A stretch of 16,297 bases of DNA from Candidatus Omnitrophota bacterium (GCA_023136735.1 JAGLQQ010000212.1:1-16297), one strand, 5' to 3'. Numbered from the stretch's first letter, positions 8,264 through 15,660 are shown. Numbers and translations: made by a program. Notes: a model not told the origin generated them from the sequence alone.

Positions 8264-8527
8264 CTATTTTCTTAAGTTAAGTTTTTCTAATACATCTTTA
8301 TACTTCTTGAACTCTTCTCTTTTTAAGTAATTTAATAACCGCCTCCTCTTGGAAACAAGCTGGAGCAATCCTACTCTGGAAGAAAAGTCCTTTTTGTGGA
8401 TTTTTAAATGCTCGGTAAGCCCGTTGATCCTTGTTGTAAGCAACGCAATCTGAACACTTGCTGATCCAGTGTCCTTGTCGTGTAGCTTTAAATCACTAAT
8501 AACTTTTTCATTCTCTGTCACAGACAT
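8264..8527 (-). CDS. rpsO: 30S ribosomal protein S15
   Basis: This 87-residue S15 binds the central domain of 16S rRNA early in small-subunit assembly. Recognisable family blocks are HDKDTGSASVQIALLTTRI, LTEHLKIHKKDFSSRVGL and LVSKRRRLLNYLK, the last being the conserved basic helix. An upstream in-frame start would give a 102-residue form, but ATG at 8527 is chosen because AGGAGGTGA, a perfect Shine-Dalgarno, lies seven bases before it, and 87-89 residues is the usual length. It heads the rpsO-pnp-dut-ftsK run and has its own promoter. The leader is only about 20 bases, leaving little room for the longer autoregulatory structures known in some species. Confidence 0.97.
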   Translation of the reverse strand: MSVTENEKVISDLKLHDKDTGSASVQIALLTTRINGLTEHLKIHKKDFSSRVGLLQLVSKRRRLLNYLKREEFKKYKDVLEKLNLRK

Positions 8528-8556
8528 CTCTTTTTCACCTCCTTTCAATTGTTCAT

Positions 8557-8585
8557 ATTTTATCACAAACATTATTAAATGTACA
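8557..8585 (-). promoter_or_regulatory. Promoter of the rpsO-pnp-dut-ftsK run
   Basis: On the minus strand an extended -10 (TGATAAAAT, hexamer at 8557-8562) is preceded, after 17 bp, by TGTACA at 8580-8585, a 4/6 match to the -35. Transcription would start near 8550, about 20 bases before the rpsO ATG. It lies between the dead def gene and rpsO, so this core operon is probably transcribed independently of the genes upstream. Confidence 0.55.
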
Positions 8586-8620
8586 CCTCTAAATTAACAA
8601 CTTTTCCCGAATGTAACTGG

Positions 8621-9023
8621 TTAATTATCAGGCAGATTTCTCGCCATCTTCAGCCGCTTATACCAAACCAAATAGTCGATAATTAACCTGCCCTGCAAAT
8701 GGTCAATCTCATTCCCAACTCCTAGATAGAAAACACTTTTCCTTGGCACATTAAACAGATAGGGGAAATTGTATTTGCGGATTTACCAGCTCCATAACAC
8801 CATTTCATATGTCTAATGCGATCATTTGTTTTAAAATTCCTATCTGCACAGCCGCAAGCCCAATACCTTTATTTTTACGCATAATCGCAATCATGCTTGC
8901 AAAAAGCTTCCTTTCCCTATCGGTAACCCTAGTCACAGGCTGACATTTTTCTCTTAAAACCGGACGTTTGTTTTTGTGAATCACTGTATCTTTCATCGAG
9001 CCTTTCAATGTTTCCTTAATCAT
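8621..9023 (-). pseudogene. def: Broken peptide deformylase gene
   Basis: Three pieces of a peptide deformylase are readable in order. From ATG 9023 the frame gives RPVLREKCQPVTRVTDRERK and then GIGLAAVQIGILKQMIALDI (motif I, GxGLAAxQxG), ending at TGA 8805-8807. A shifted frame continues with VMELVNPQI, matching the family's LELINPEI, and stops at 8751-8753. A third piece (from about 8749) ends NEIDHLQGRLIIDYL, the HExxH motif with the first metal-binding His replaced by Asn, and stops at 8621. Motif II (EGCLS, with the metal-binding Cys) and the following beta-strands are missing. With a frameshift, two stops and lost metal ligands it cannot be a working deformylase. Its start overlaps trxB by 8 bases. 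Bases 8714-8736 inside it match the window's first 23 bases. Confidence 0.85.
8714..8736 (-). repeat. Second copy of the dispersed repeat, inside def
   Basis: Read on the minus strand, these 23 bases match window positions 1-23 at 22 of 23 positions. The copy sits exactly where the deformylase lacks the region between motif II and the HExxH motif, and ends at the codon of the altered His (now Asn). This suggests that repeat-associated insertion, or deletion with filler DNA, broke the gene. Confidence 0.7.
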
Positions 9024-9930
9024 ATTTTCCCAATAATTTGTGCGCAGAATAGGCCGCTTTAGCTCCTTCGCCGCAAGCACTGATAACTTGACGTAGTGAG
9101 TTTTTACGGCAGTCTCCGGCGACAAATATTCCCTCTGCAGTTGCAGTTAGGTTTTCATCGCTAAGAATATATCCTGAATTGTCCATATTAACCAGGCCCT
9201 TTAGAAATTCTGACTGCGGTCCCATACCAACAAACAGAAAGACACCGTTCGCACTCAACTGTTTAATATTTCCTGTTAAATCTTTTATATTTACTCCCTG
9301 GACAGTCCCTGTTCCGTATATCTTCGTACATACAGCTCCCATCACCAAATCTATTTTTACGTTAGTCTTAGCCTTTTCAACAAATATTGCATCTCCTCTG
9401 AATGTCTTGCGGCGATGGACTATTGTCACTTTACTAGCAAACTTACTTAAATATAGCGCTTCCTCAAGTGCTGTATTTCCTCCTCCAATTACAACTATTT
9501 CCTTGTTCCTAAAAAAAGGCGCGTCGCACATAGCACAATAAGAAACCCCTTTACCCAAAAATTCCTCTTCCCCGGGAATCCCTAATTTTTTAGGGATAGT
9601 CCCCACACTTATTATTACTGTTTTTGAAAGAAGCTTTTCTTTTGCACCCTTAATCTCCCACAAGCCTTCATTATTTTTGCTTATACTTTCAACAGCCGAC
9701 TGCATAAATTGAAAATCATACTGTTTTAACTGTTCGGTGATTTGCTCTGTTAGTTTTAATCCTGAAATACCCTCTGGAAATCCGGGGTAATTTTCCAGAA
9801 TATCAATATAATTGAGATATCCGCCTATCTGCATCTTATCCACAATAAGTACCTTTAAACGAAACCTTAAAGCATAAAGACATGCAGCCAAGCCAGCAGG
9901 CCCTGCTCCGATAATAATCACATCATACAT
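9016..9930 (-). CDS. trxB: Thioredoxin-disulfide reductase
   Basis: This 304-residue low-molecular-weight flavoprotein passes electrons from NADPH through FAD and a Cys pair to thioredoxin. Visible are the FAD-binding GAGPAG (residues 8-13), the redox centre CAMC (C132/C135, followed by DAPFF), the NADPH-binding GGGNTALEEA (149-158) with HRRKTFRG after it, and the C-terminal FAD motif GIFVAGDCR. CAMC instead of the common CATC is a normal variant. A TTG six bases upstream is possible, but ATG 9930 is chosen because AGAGGTGA lies seven bases before it. No thioredoxin gene is nearby. NADPH rather than ferredoxin as donor is inferred from the intact HRR segment. Confidence 0.92.
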   Translation of the reverse strand: MYDVIIIGAGPAGLAACLYALRFRLKVLIVDKMQIGGYLNYIDILENYPGFPEGISGLKLTEQITEQLKQYDFQFMQSAVESISKNNEGLWEIKGAKEKLLSKTVIISVGTIPKKLGIPGEEEFLGKGVSYCAMCDAPFFRNKEIVVIGGGNTALEEALYLSKFASKVTIVHRRKTFRGDAIFVEKAKTNVKIDLVMGAVCTKIYGTGTVQGVNIKDLTGNIKQLSANGVFLFVGMGPQSEFLKGLVNMDNSGYILSDENLTATAEGIFVAGDCRKNSLRQVISACGEGAKAAYSAHKLLGKYD

Positions 9931-9965
9931 AAACAAATCACCTCTTTCTTTTGTAAATTATTCAT

Positions 9966-10196
9966 CTAACTTTCAATATCGGCATTACTGTTTTTTGGCT
10001 TTCTTTTAAGTAGGCTGAACATGTTCAGCTTTAAAAAAAGCTTTTCCTTAAAACCTAAGGTTTCGCCCATTTCATGCTTCATGTCATCATATGCCACAAT
10101 GCATTTATTCATGTCTGCCTCAGTTATTTTATTATTACTGTATCTCGCTTTAATAAACGCCTCAGTAAGCAATCCTAACTCTTTTTTGATAAAATA
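9966..10196 (-). pseudogene. C-terminal remnant, probably of a transglutaminase/DUF4129-type protein
   Basis: The readable frame begins near YFIKKELGLLTEAFIKARYS and runs to the stop at 9966. The only available starts inside it (such as TTG at 10172) lack a Shine-Dalgarno, so this looks like a tail without a head. The segment resembles the C-terminal region of the transglutaminase-domain proteins (DUF4129 part) that commonly close MoxR-DUF58-transglutaminase clusters. That identification is by memory of the family and by position after a moxR fragment, so it is moderate. It ends in a lysine-rich tail (LLKRKPKNSN). It overlaps the shifted end of the moxR fragment. Confidence 0.5.
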
Positions 10197-10408
10197 GTGT
10201 TCTGAAACTGCAAACGCTTAAACTCAGCATTAATAGATTTTGCGATTGAACGCGCAAGCATTGTCTTGCCCAGCCCTGGAACATCTTCAATAAGAACGTG
10301 CCCCTTGCTTATCAAAGCAGCCAAGCACAGTTTCACTGTCTCCTCTTTACCAACTATAACCTTTTCAATATTAGCCAGCAGCTTTTCAATAATTTCTTTA
10401 GGTTCCAT
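10175..10408 (-). pseudogene. Truncated MoxR-family AAA+ ATPase
   Basis: The first ~70 residues are a clear MoxR N-terminus: IEKVIVGKEETVKLCLAALI, then GHVLIEDVPGLGKTMLARSIA with the Walker A motif, and the start of the next conserved block at FKRLQF. In intact MoxR proteins (about 300-330 residues) this block continues as QFTPDLLPSD. Here it breaks off right after QF and runs eight unrelated residues to a stop, because the DNA switches to the tail of another gene. Walker B, the sensors and the lid are gone, so no ATPase activity is expected. It follows the aminotransferase gene by 24 bases, and GGGGTAATT before the ATG may act as Shine-Dalgarno, so a short peptide could still be made. Confidence 0.85.
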
Positions 10409-10432
10409 AATTACCCCTTTTTCTTAAACATG

Positions 10433-11557
10433 TTATTTTAGAATCTTTTTTATACAGCTAACAATAGTATCAACTTGCTTTGGCGTAATTTCCGGATGCA
10501 TAGGCAAACATAAAATATGTTTACAAACATCAATAGATACCGGAAAATCCCCCAATTTATATTTTAAATCTTTATAAGCAGGCTGTAAATGTAATGCCTT
10601 ATTGTAAACTATGCCAGTTGGAATATTATATTTACGTAATTCCTTGTGTACAAAATCTCTGCGCTCAAGGAGTATTGAATAAAGATGATAAACATGTTTA
10701 TGATCAACTTCCTTATATGGAACGCTTACCCCCTGAACATCTTTTAACTGCTTTGAATAAAGTCCCCCTACGCGGATTCTCGCAGTATTCCATTTGCTAA
10801 GAAATTTTAGTTTCTGACGTAAAATTGCTGCCTGTAAAGAATCAAGCCGGGCATTATATCCGCGAATATAATGCATATATCTATTAGAGCCTTTACGCCC
10901 CTGATCTCTGAGCATCAACAGCCGCTTATATACACCCTTTTCTTTACAAGTGATAAGCCCTCCGTCTCCACAGCCGCTTAAATTCTTGGTCGGATAAAAA
11001 CTAAAACATCCAATATCCCCGAATGTTCCAACAAACTGCCATTTATTACCCCTTACCCGAATTTGAGCGCCATGCGATTGCGCGGCGTCCTCAACAACCT
11101 TTAATTTATACTTTTTAGCTATTTGCATAATCTGGGGCATCGGAGCCGGATTACCATACAAATGCACAGCAATAATAGCTTTCGTTTTCTTTGTAATCTT
11201 TTTTTCAAGATCAACAATATCTATATTAAATGTTCTTTTATCTATATCAACAAACACTGGCTTTGCTCCGGTATAAGATATGCTTAGAGCTGTGGCAATA
11301 TATGTATAAACAGGACAAATCACCTCATCTGATGACTTAATTCCTAGGCTTAGAAGCCCCAAAAACAATGCATCAGTACCCGAATTGACCCCTACAGCAA
11401 ACTTTGCTCCGCAATAACTGGCAAAATCATTTTCAAATAATTCTACCTCCTCACCTAAAATAAAATCTCCTTTATCATATACTTTAGTAAAAGCCCTAAT
11501 TGCCGTTTTTCTCATTGATTTATTCTGCGTTTTTATATCAATAAATGCAATACTCAT
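10433..11557 (-). CDS. DegT/DnrJ/EryC1/StrS-family sugar aminotransferase
   Basis: This 374-residue PLP-dependent fold-type I enzyme of the family transfers an amino group to keto-sugar nucleotides for surface glycans. Visible are VNSGTDAL (about 57-64, phosphate-binding loop), the cofactor aspartate in VVEDAAQSHGA (154-164), and the Schiff-base lysine K191 in FSFYPTKNLSGCGDGG. RYMHYIRGYNARLDSLQAAIL follows, a typical substrate/dimer region. The sugar cannot be fixed from sequence alone; perosamine-, UDP-GlcNAc3NA- and desosamine-type enzymes all share these features. It starts six bases after the glycosyltransferase stop, with GGGGTGATC as Shine-Dalgarno, so the two are probably co-translated and work on the same envelope glycan. 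No lesions seen. Confidence 0.9.
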   Translation of the reverse strand: MSIAFIDIKTQNKSMRKTAIRAFTKVYDKGDFILGEEVELFENDFASYCGAKFAVGVNSGTDALFLGLLSLGIKSSDEVICPVYTYIATALSISYTGAKPVFVDIDKRTFNIDIVDLEKKITKKTKAIIAVHLYGNPAPMPQIMQIAKKYKLKVVEDAAQSHGAQIRVRGNKWQFVGTFGDIGCFSFYPTKNLSGCGDGGLITCKEKGVYKRLLMLRDQGRKGSNRYMHYIRGYNARLDSLQAAILRQKLKFLSKWNTARIRVGGLYSKQLKDVQGVSVPYKEVDHKHVYHLYSILLERRDFVHKELRKYNIPTGIVYNKALHLQPAYKDLKYKLGDFPVSIDVCKHILCLPMHPEITPKQVDTIVSCIKKILK

Positions 11558-11563
11558 TTCCGA

Positions 11564-12652
11564 TCACCCCTTTTTTTCTTTCGTCTTCATTATTTTTCGA
11601 ATCACATCCAGTACCATGCCCTCACTTATTTCATCAAGACAAGCTATATTGCTGCAATCCGGTTTTTTGAAATTCTTGTAACACGGTCTACATTCTATAT
11701 TCGCCTTTATAATTTCATGTCGAGCGCTTTGGCCAACTGGCCCGTAAACATTCTCATCAACCGGACCAAAGATTGAAATAGTGTCAACTTCCTTTGCGCA
11801 AGCAATATGCATAGGACCGCTATCATTTGAAATAAACAAACTGCATTTGCCAATCATTGCCGCCAGCTGTCCCAAGCTAGTCTTACCGATAGCATTTACA
11901 ACGTTTTCACTTTTTAGTACATCCTTAAATATCGCGCAATCATCTACATTCTTATTCGTACCAAATATTACTATTTTGCAAGCATAGTCACGGAGTAGGC
12001 CTCTCATAATTCCAGCAAATCGCTCATCCGGCCATTGCTTACTTCTGGCATCTTTCCCCCAACTGGCTCCTCCAAAAGGAGCAATGCCGATCAGAATATC
12101 AAACTTACGCACATTATTCTTTGCCAGGAAATTATCAACATACTGACGATCTTTTAAGGCAGTATAAAATTTTAGTTTTTTACTCATCTCTCTAACTTTA
12201 AGCAATTTCAAAAGATCAAAGTAATATTCAATTACATGCTTTCCCCCAAAGCCATTAACACGAAGCTTATTAGTAAGGAAAATTCCCCGCCTCTTATAGT
12301 CAAAGCCAAAACGTTGCTTTACACCAAGCAGCCAAAGCAAAAAACTGTATTGGCTGACCATAGAAAGATCAATCGCCAAATCAAATCTTTCACTCTGTAT
12401 TTTATTTATTCCCTTAAGAAGCATTTTTATATATGCCCAATAAGACTTCTTTTTTATCTGCTTTAAATCTCCTCTGGTATAAATAAATAGTTTATCTACA
12501 AGAGGATGGTTTTCCAAGATCGCAACAGTTTGCTTTTGGCATAAATAACCAATAAAGCTATCTGGGAATTTTTTCTTGAGAGCACTTATGACTGGAGTAG
12601 TAAATAAAACGTCACCAACTCCAAAAGGATTAATAATTAGAATTTTTTTCAT
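11564..12652 (-). CDS. Glycosyltransferase family 9 (ADP-heptose:LPS heptosyltransferase-like)
   Basis: This 362-residue GT-B fold transferase resembles WaaF/WaaC. The N-terminus IINPFGVGDVLFTTPVISALKKKFPD is the classic start with the acceptor-side glycine loop. IGIAPFGGASWGKDARSKQWP (about 190-210) corresponds to the GSxxxxKxWP donor-binding segment, and FISNDSGPMHIACA (about 272-285) is the conserved SxDSGxxH nucleotide-sugar motif. A C-terminal cysteine group (CRPCYK...PDCSNIACL) is common in this family. It probably adds heptose or a related sugar to a lipopolysaccharide core at the inner face of the cytoplasmic membrane, implying a diderm cell. The ATG at 12652 has no good Shine-Dalgarno. 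A perfect 19-bp inverted repeat lies just upstream. Confidence 0.88.
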   Translation of the reverse strand: MKKILIINPFGVGDVLFTTPVISALKKKFPDSFIGYLCQKQTVAILENHPLVDKLFIYTRGDLKQIKKKSYWAYIKMLLKGINKIQSERFDLAIDLSMVSQYSFLLWLLGVKQRFGFDYKRRGIFLTNKLRVNGFGGKHVIEYYFDLLKLLKVREMSKKLKFYTALKDRQYVDNFLAKNNVRKFDILIGIAPFGGASWGKDARSKQWPDERFAGIMRGLLRDYACKIVIFGTNKNVDDCAIFKDVLKSENVVNAIGKTSLGQLAAMIGKCSLFISNDSGPMHIACAKEVDTISIFGPVDENVYGPVGQSARHEIIKANIECRPCYKNFKKPDCSNIACLDEISEGMVLDVIRKIMKTKEKKG

Positions 12653-12662
12653 AGGTAAATTC

Positions 12663-12681
12663 TTAAATGATTCTCATTTAA
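12663..12681. promoter_or_regulatory. Perfect 8-3-8 inverted repeat, Fur-box-like
   Basis: TTAAATGA-TTC-TCATTTAA is a perfect 8-bp inverted repeat in the 54-bp gap before the glycosyltransferase gene. On the minus strand it contains AATGAGAATCATT, which matches the core of the 19-bp Fur consensus; overall 12 of 19 positions agree. It could be an operator, or a small hairpin in the leader. A weak promoter-like pair (TTGTAG and TAGTAT) lies just upstream on the minus strand. The inverted repeat is certain; the Fur reading is a hypothesis. Confidence 0.4.
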
Positions 12682-12706
12682 AATGCGGTTTTGAAATACT
12701 ATATAT

Positions 12707-13798
12707 CTATAATTTCTCTACAATGGTCTTCATATCCACATACTTATTCACTAAATCAATTACAAGATTTGTTTTTGTTTTATCCTGCGGCCTTATTTTT
12801 ATAGTCAGGTCATGAACACAAGATGAAACAGTGTAAGTATCTTCTTTAACTAAAAGCACTGGAATATCAGTAAATTTTATTATGTTAAGCACTGAAGGAT
12901 GCGGGCTTATTCCTCCAGTCAATATTAACCCAGCAACAGACGGACCGTTATCACCGTAAATAAGCTGCATGCTTATTGCCGTAAGAATTATATCCTCCCT
13001 GTCTCCGGGTGTTATAACCAAACTTTTATCTTCGATGTGATTCAATGCGTCATGCGGCTCCATTGCGCCAATAACGATTTTCTCCACAGAATTGTCCAGA
13101 AAAGTAGAGCCGTAGAGGACATCGGCATTTAGCTCCTGCTGTATCTGAGAAATTGTAGGTTTGCTCAAAATAGGTTCATAAGGGATAACCCCCAAAACAT
13201 CAAGCCCATGTCTAGATAATCCTTTACGCACTAATTTCTCTATCTTGTTATATTTTCCAGGTAAAACTTTATTTATTATTACTCCCATAATCTCTACCCC
13301 TTCCTTATCGAAAAGAGCCTTATTAAGCAGGATTTCGTCAATCGGCTGACCTATGCCTCCCGAAGATACCAGAATAACCTTTGCCTTTAACTGCTTGGCA
13401 ACATATGCATTAGACAGGTCAAAGACAGCCCCCACTCCAGCATGCCCTGTGCCTTCAATAATCACCAGATCATTATTCTGCTGAATATGCCGGTATGCAT
13501 CTTTTATTTTCTTCACCAAATCATTCTTTCTTGGATTCTTAATATAATTTTCCGTAAAACCCCGTTCAACAGCAATCGGACTCATATCACTTAAGGTGCT
13601 TTTCATATGGCAAACATGTTCAATCAGTACAGAATCTTCATCTACTTTATATCCCTCTTCGATAAGATACCGCTGCCCAACCGGTTTAATGAAACCTATA
13701 CGTTTAAAATACTTTTCCAGGCAATATATTAACCCAAGGCTTACAGTAGTTTTCCCGTTATTTTGTCTTGTCGCGGCGATAAAAACTCTTTTACTCAT
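12707..13798 (-). CDS. BioD-like ATPase with DRTGG domain (phosphotransacetylase N-terminal type, no acyltransferase domain)
   Basis: This 363-residue protein resembles the regulatory N-terminal half of long phosphotransacetylases (COG0857-type). Residues 1-200 form a dethiobiotin-synthetase-like P-loop domain: variant P-loop ATRQNNGKTT (9-18), KPVGQRY, VIIEGTGHAGVGAVFDLSN (switch/Walker B region) and VILVSSGGIGQPIDE. From PTISQIQQELNADVLYG onward (about 210-320) it matches the DRTGG domain, ending with VAGLILTGGISPHPSV. The catalytic PTA_PTB domain is absent and no pta gene follows. The residues of true BioD that bind diaminopelargonate are not recognisable, so biotin synthesis is unlikely. 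It sits between panE and the glycosyltransferase gene with a 19-bp upstream gap and an AGAGGG Shine-Dalgarno. The function is unknown; a nucleotide-sensing role is only a guess. Confidence 0.8.
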   Translation of the reverse strand: MSKRVFIAATRQNNGKTTVSLGLIYCLEKYFKRIGFIKPVGQRYLIEEGYKVDEDSVLIEHVCHMKSTLSDMSPIAVERGFTENYIKNPRKNDLVKKIKDAYRHIQQNNDLVIIEGTGHAGVGAVFDLSNAYVAKQLKAKVILVSSGGIGQPIDEILLNKALFDKEGVEIMGVIINKVLPGKYNKIEKLVRKGLSRHGLDVLGVIPYEPILSKPTISQIQQELNADVLYGSTFLDNSVEKIVIGAMEPHDALNHIEDKSLVITPGDREDIILTAISMQLIYGDNGPSVAGLILTGGISPHPSVLNIIKFTDIPVLLVKEDTYTVSSCVHDLTIKIRPQDKTKTNLVIDLVNKYVDMKTIVEKL

Positions 13799-13817
13799 AA
13801 TATCCCTCTTTTATCAA

Positions 13818-14747
13818 TCATGCCTGCAAAGAAAATGAGGATTCTATCGATTTAATCAAATCAGTAAGAATTAGATTTGTCGGTGCCGGAACATTAAGAC
13901 TTTTTGCTTGTCTGACAATTGCTCCGTTAATATAATCAATTTCTGTCTTTCTTTTTTTTAGCACATCCTGTAACATGGAAGAAAGATTTGAGGCGGTTGC
14001 TCTGCAGACAGACTCAACTTTCGCGATAGGATCATCATAACTGAGTTTAATTCTTTTCTTCTTACACAATCGCACTGCTTCCGTTACAGCCAGTGACACT
14101 ACTTCTCTTGTCCCTTGGCTTTCGATTAAAGCCCCATTCTGCAGGCGCGTAAGAGCACTAATCGCATTAATACCAACATTAATGATCAGCTTACTCCAAA
14201 TAATACTATTAACATCTTTAGTCAATCGGGTAGGAAACCCAGAAAGATTAAATAATTCCCGAATAGGACGCATTGATACTGTAAGCTTTCCGCTTATATT
14301 ACCAATCACCGTCTCCCCAATTCCTGCATGGCGGATATATCCTTCGCCTAAGAATGTCGCCGCTTGCGCGGTAATTCCTCCCAGCACCCGCTCCGTGCCA
14401 ACAATCTCGCTCATCATTTCCAGATTACCCAAACCATTTTGCAACGTAAGGACTCTACTGTCCTTAGTAAGAATGGGCTCTATAGTTTTAAGTACCTTTT
14501 CTGTATCATAGGATTTAACGCAAATTATAATAAGATCAGGGGAGTTTATATCAGAGGCGCGGGCAGTAGCATTAATTTTTACTGAAAAACTTCCTTTTTC
14601 AGTTTCAATCTTTATTCCGTTTTCATTTAGTCTCTTTGCTCTTCTCGGGCTATTACCCAGAATCAAAATATCATTCTGCTTTTTCTTAGCAAAATACCCG
14701 GCAAATAAACATCCCATTGCTCCAGGGCCAATAATAACAATTTTCAT
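13818..14747 (-). CDS. panE: 2-dehydropantoate 2-reductase (ketopantoate reductase)
   Basis: A protein of about 309 residues. It reduces ketopantoate to pantoate with NADPH, the second step of pantothenate synthesis after PanB. The N-terminus MKIVIIGPGAMGCLFAGYFA is the Rossmann fold with GxGxxG. LQNGLGN (about 103-109) is a conserved family loop. IWSKLIINVGINAISALTRL carries the catalytic lysine and the conserved asparagine. The C-terminus has SSMLQDVLKKRKTEIDYINGAIV, including the conserved S-x-x-D and E-x-x-x-x-N-G substrate-binding residues. A longer reading from 14783 is open, but TAAGGAGAAC directly before tandem ATGs (14750, 14747) places the start there. The 83-bp gap from panB has no strong terminator. 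Confidence 0.92.
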   Translation of the reverse strand: MKIVIIGPGAMGCLFAGYFAKKKQNDILILGNSPRRAKRLNENGIKIETEKGSFSVKINATARASDINSPDLIIICVKSYDTEKVLKTIEPILTKDSRVLTLQNGLGNLEMMSEIVGTERVLGGITAQAATFLGEGYIRHAGIGETVIGNISGKLTVSMRPIRELFNLSGFPTRLTKDVNSIIWSKLIINVGINAISALTRLQNGALIESQGTREVVSLAVTEAVRLCKKKRIKLSYDDPIAKVESVCRATASNLSSMLQDVLKKRKTEIDYINGAIVRQAKSLNVPAPTNLILTDLIKSIESSFSLQA

Positions 14748-14830
14748 CATGTTCTCCTTAGAAAAGTTATTTTCTTTCAGCAAAACGGATGACAGAATGA
14801 ATAGTGCAGGACTGCTTTTGTTTTATCATT

Positions 14831-15646
14831 CTATTTTATCTTAAAACAATGTTCTGGGGCAGGGAACTTCTCCATGATGACTTCCTCCCTGAAATTTTCT
14901 ATTGCTGAATCGATCTGACTTGAAAGATCAGTATATTTTTTAACAAATTTAGGGGTAAATCCAACGCCTAGCCCAAGCAAATCATGCGTAACCAAAACCT
15001 GTCCGTCACAGCCCTTGCCTGCTCCAATACCTATAGTTGGTATTTTTAATTTAATAGTAATATCACTTGCTAGAGTTTCAGGGATACATTCGAATACAAT
15101 ACTAAAACAACCAGCCTTTTCCAAGGCTAAAGCCTGGCGCATAATAATCTCCGCGGACTCTTCATCTTTGCCTTGAACCTTATAACCTCCAAGTGCGGTT
15201 GCTGTCTGAGGTGTAAGGCCAAGATGCCCCATAACAGGAATACCGGAACTGACCACAGATTTAATGATCGAAACTATGTCAGGATTAGCCCCTTCTAATT
15301 TTACCGCATCCGCACCAGCCTCTTTAATGAATTTCCCCGCATTGATTATCGTCTTTCTGGAGGTTACATTAAAAGACATAAACGGCATATCCGCGACTAA
15401 TAGTGACTTTTTTCTGCCCCGGCTTACTGCTTTTGTATGATGCAGCATTTCATCCATAGTTACAGGAACAGTAGACTCATAGCCCAGAATAACATTTCCT
15501 AGAGAGTCACCGACAAGAATAATATCAATAGCTGCCTTTTCCAAGGCAACCGACATGGGAAAATCATATGCAGTAAGCATAGTAATTTTTCTGTTTTGTT
15601 TTTTAAAATTCAACAAATCAGGAATCGTTATTTTTTTTCTTTCCAT
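14831..15646 (-). CDS. panB: 3-methyl-2-oxobutanoate hydroxymethyltransferase
   Basis: This protein of about 271 residues adds a hydroxymethyl group from 5,10-methylenetetrahydrofolate to alpha-ketoisovalerate, giving ketopantoate, the first committed step toward pantothenate and CoA. Conserved blocks: TAYDFPMSVALEKAAIDIIL, VGDSLGNVILGY (D47 as metal ligand), ADMPFMSF (D86), AVKLEGA (E118), MGHLGLTPQT and IPTIGIGAGKGCDGQVLVTHDLLGL. An in-frame GTG at 15655 exists, but AGGTGAT sits just before ATG 15646, so the ATG is chosen. It is the first gene of the leftward run, followed by panE. panC and panD are not in the window, so the rest of the pathway must be elsewhere or absent. Confidence 0.95.
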   Translation of the reverse strand: MERKKITIPDLLNFKKQNRKITMLTAYDFPMSVALEKAAIDIILVGDSLGNVILGYESTVPVTMDEMLHHTKAVSRGRKKSLLVADMPFMSFNVTSRKTIINAGKFIKEAGADAVKLEGANPDIVSIIKSVVSSGIPVMGHLGLTPQTATALGGYKVQGKDEESAEIIMRQALALEKAGCFSIVFECIPETLASDITIKLKIPTIGIGAGKGCDGQVLVTHDLLGLGVGFTPKFVKKYTDLSSQIDSAIENFREEVIMEKFPAPEHCFKIK

Positions 15647-15660
15647 TAGTATCACCTAGT

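Noticed and set aside
8805..9125. A 106-codon reading that extends the def remnant upstream into trxB
   Set aside because: The extra N-terminal residues come from trxB in another frame; deformylase similarity begins only after the ATG at 9023.
12707..13798. Assignment as dethiobiotin synthetase (bioD) or cobyrinate diamide synthase
   Set aside because: The P-loop domain is only BioD-like, the C-terminal half is a DRTGG domain, and no biotin or cobalamin genes are nearby.
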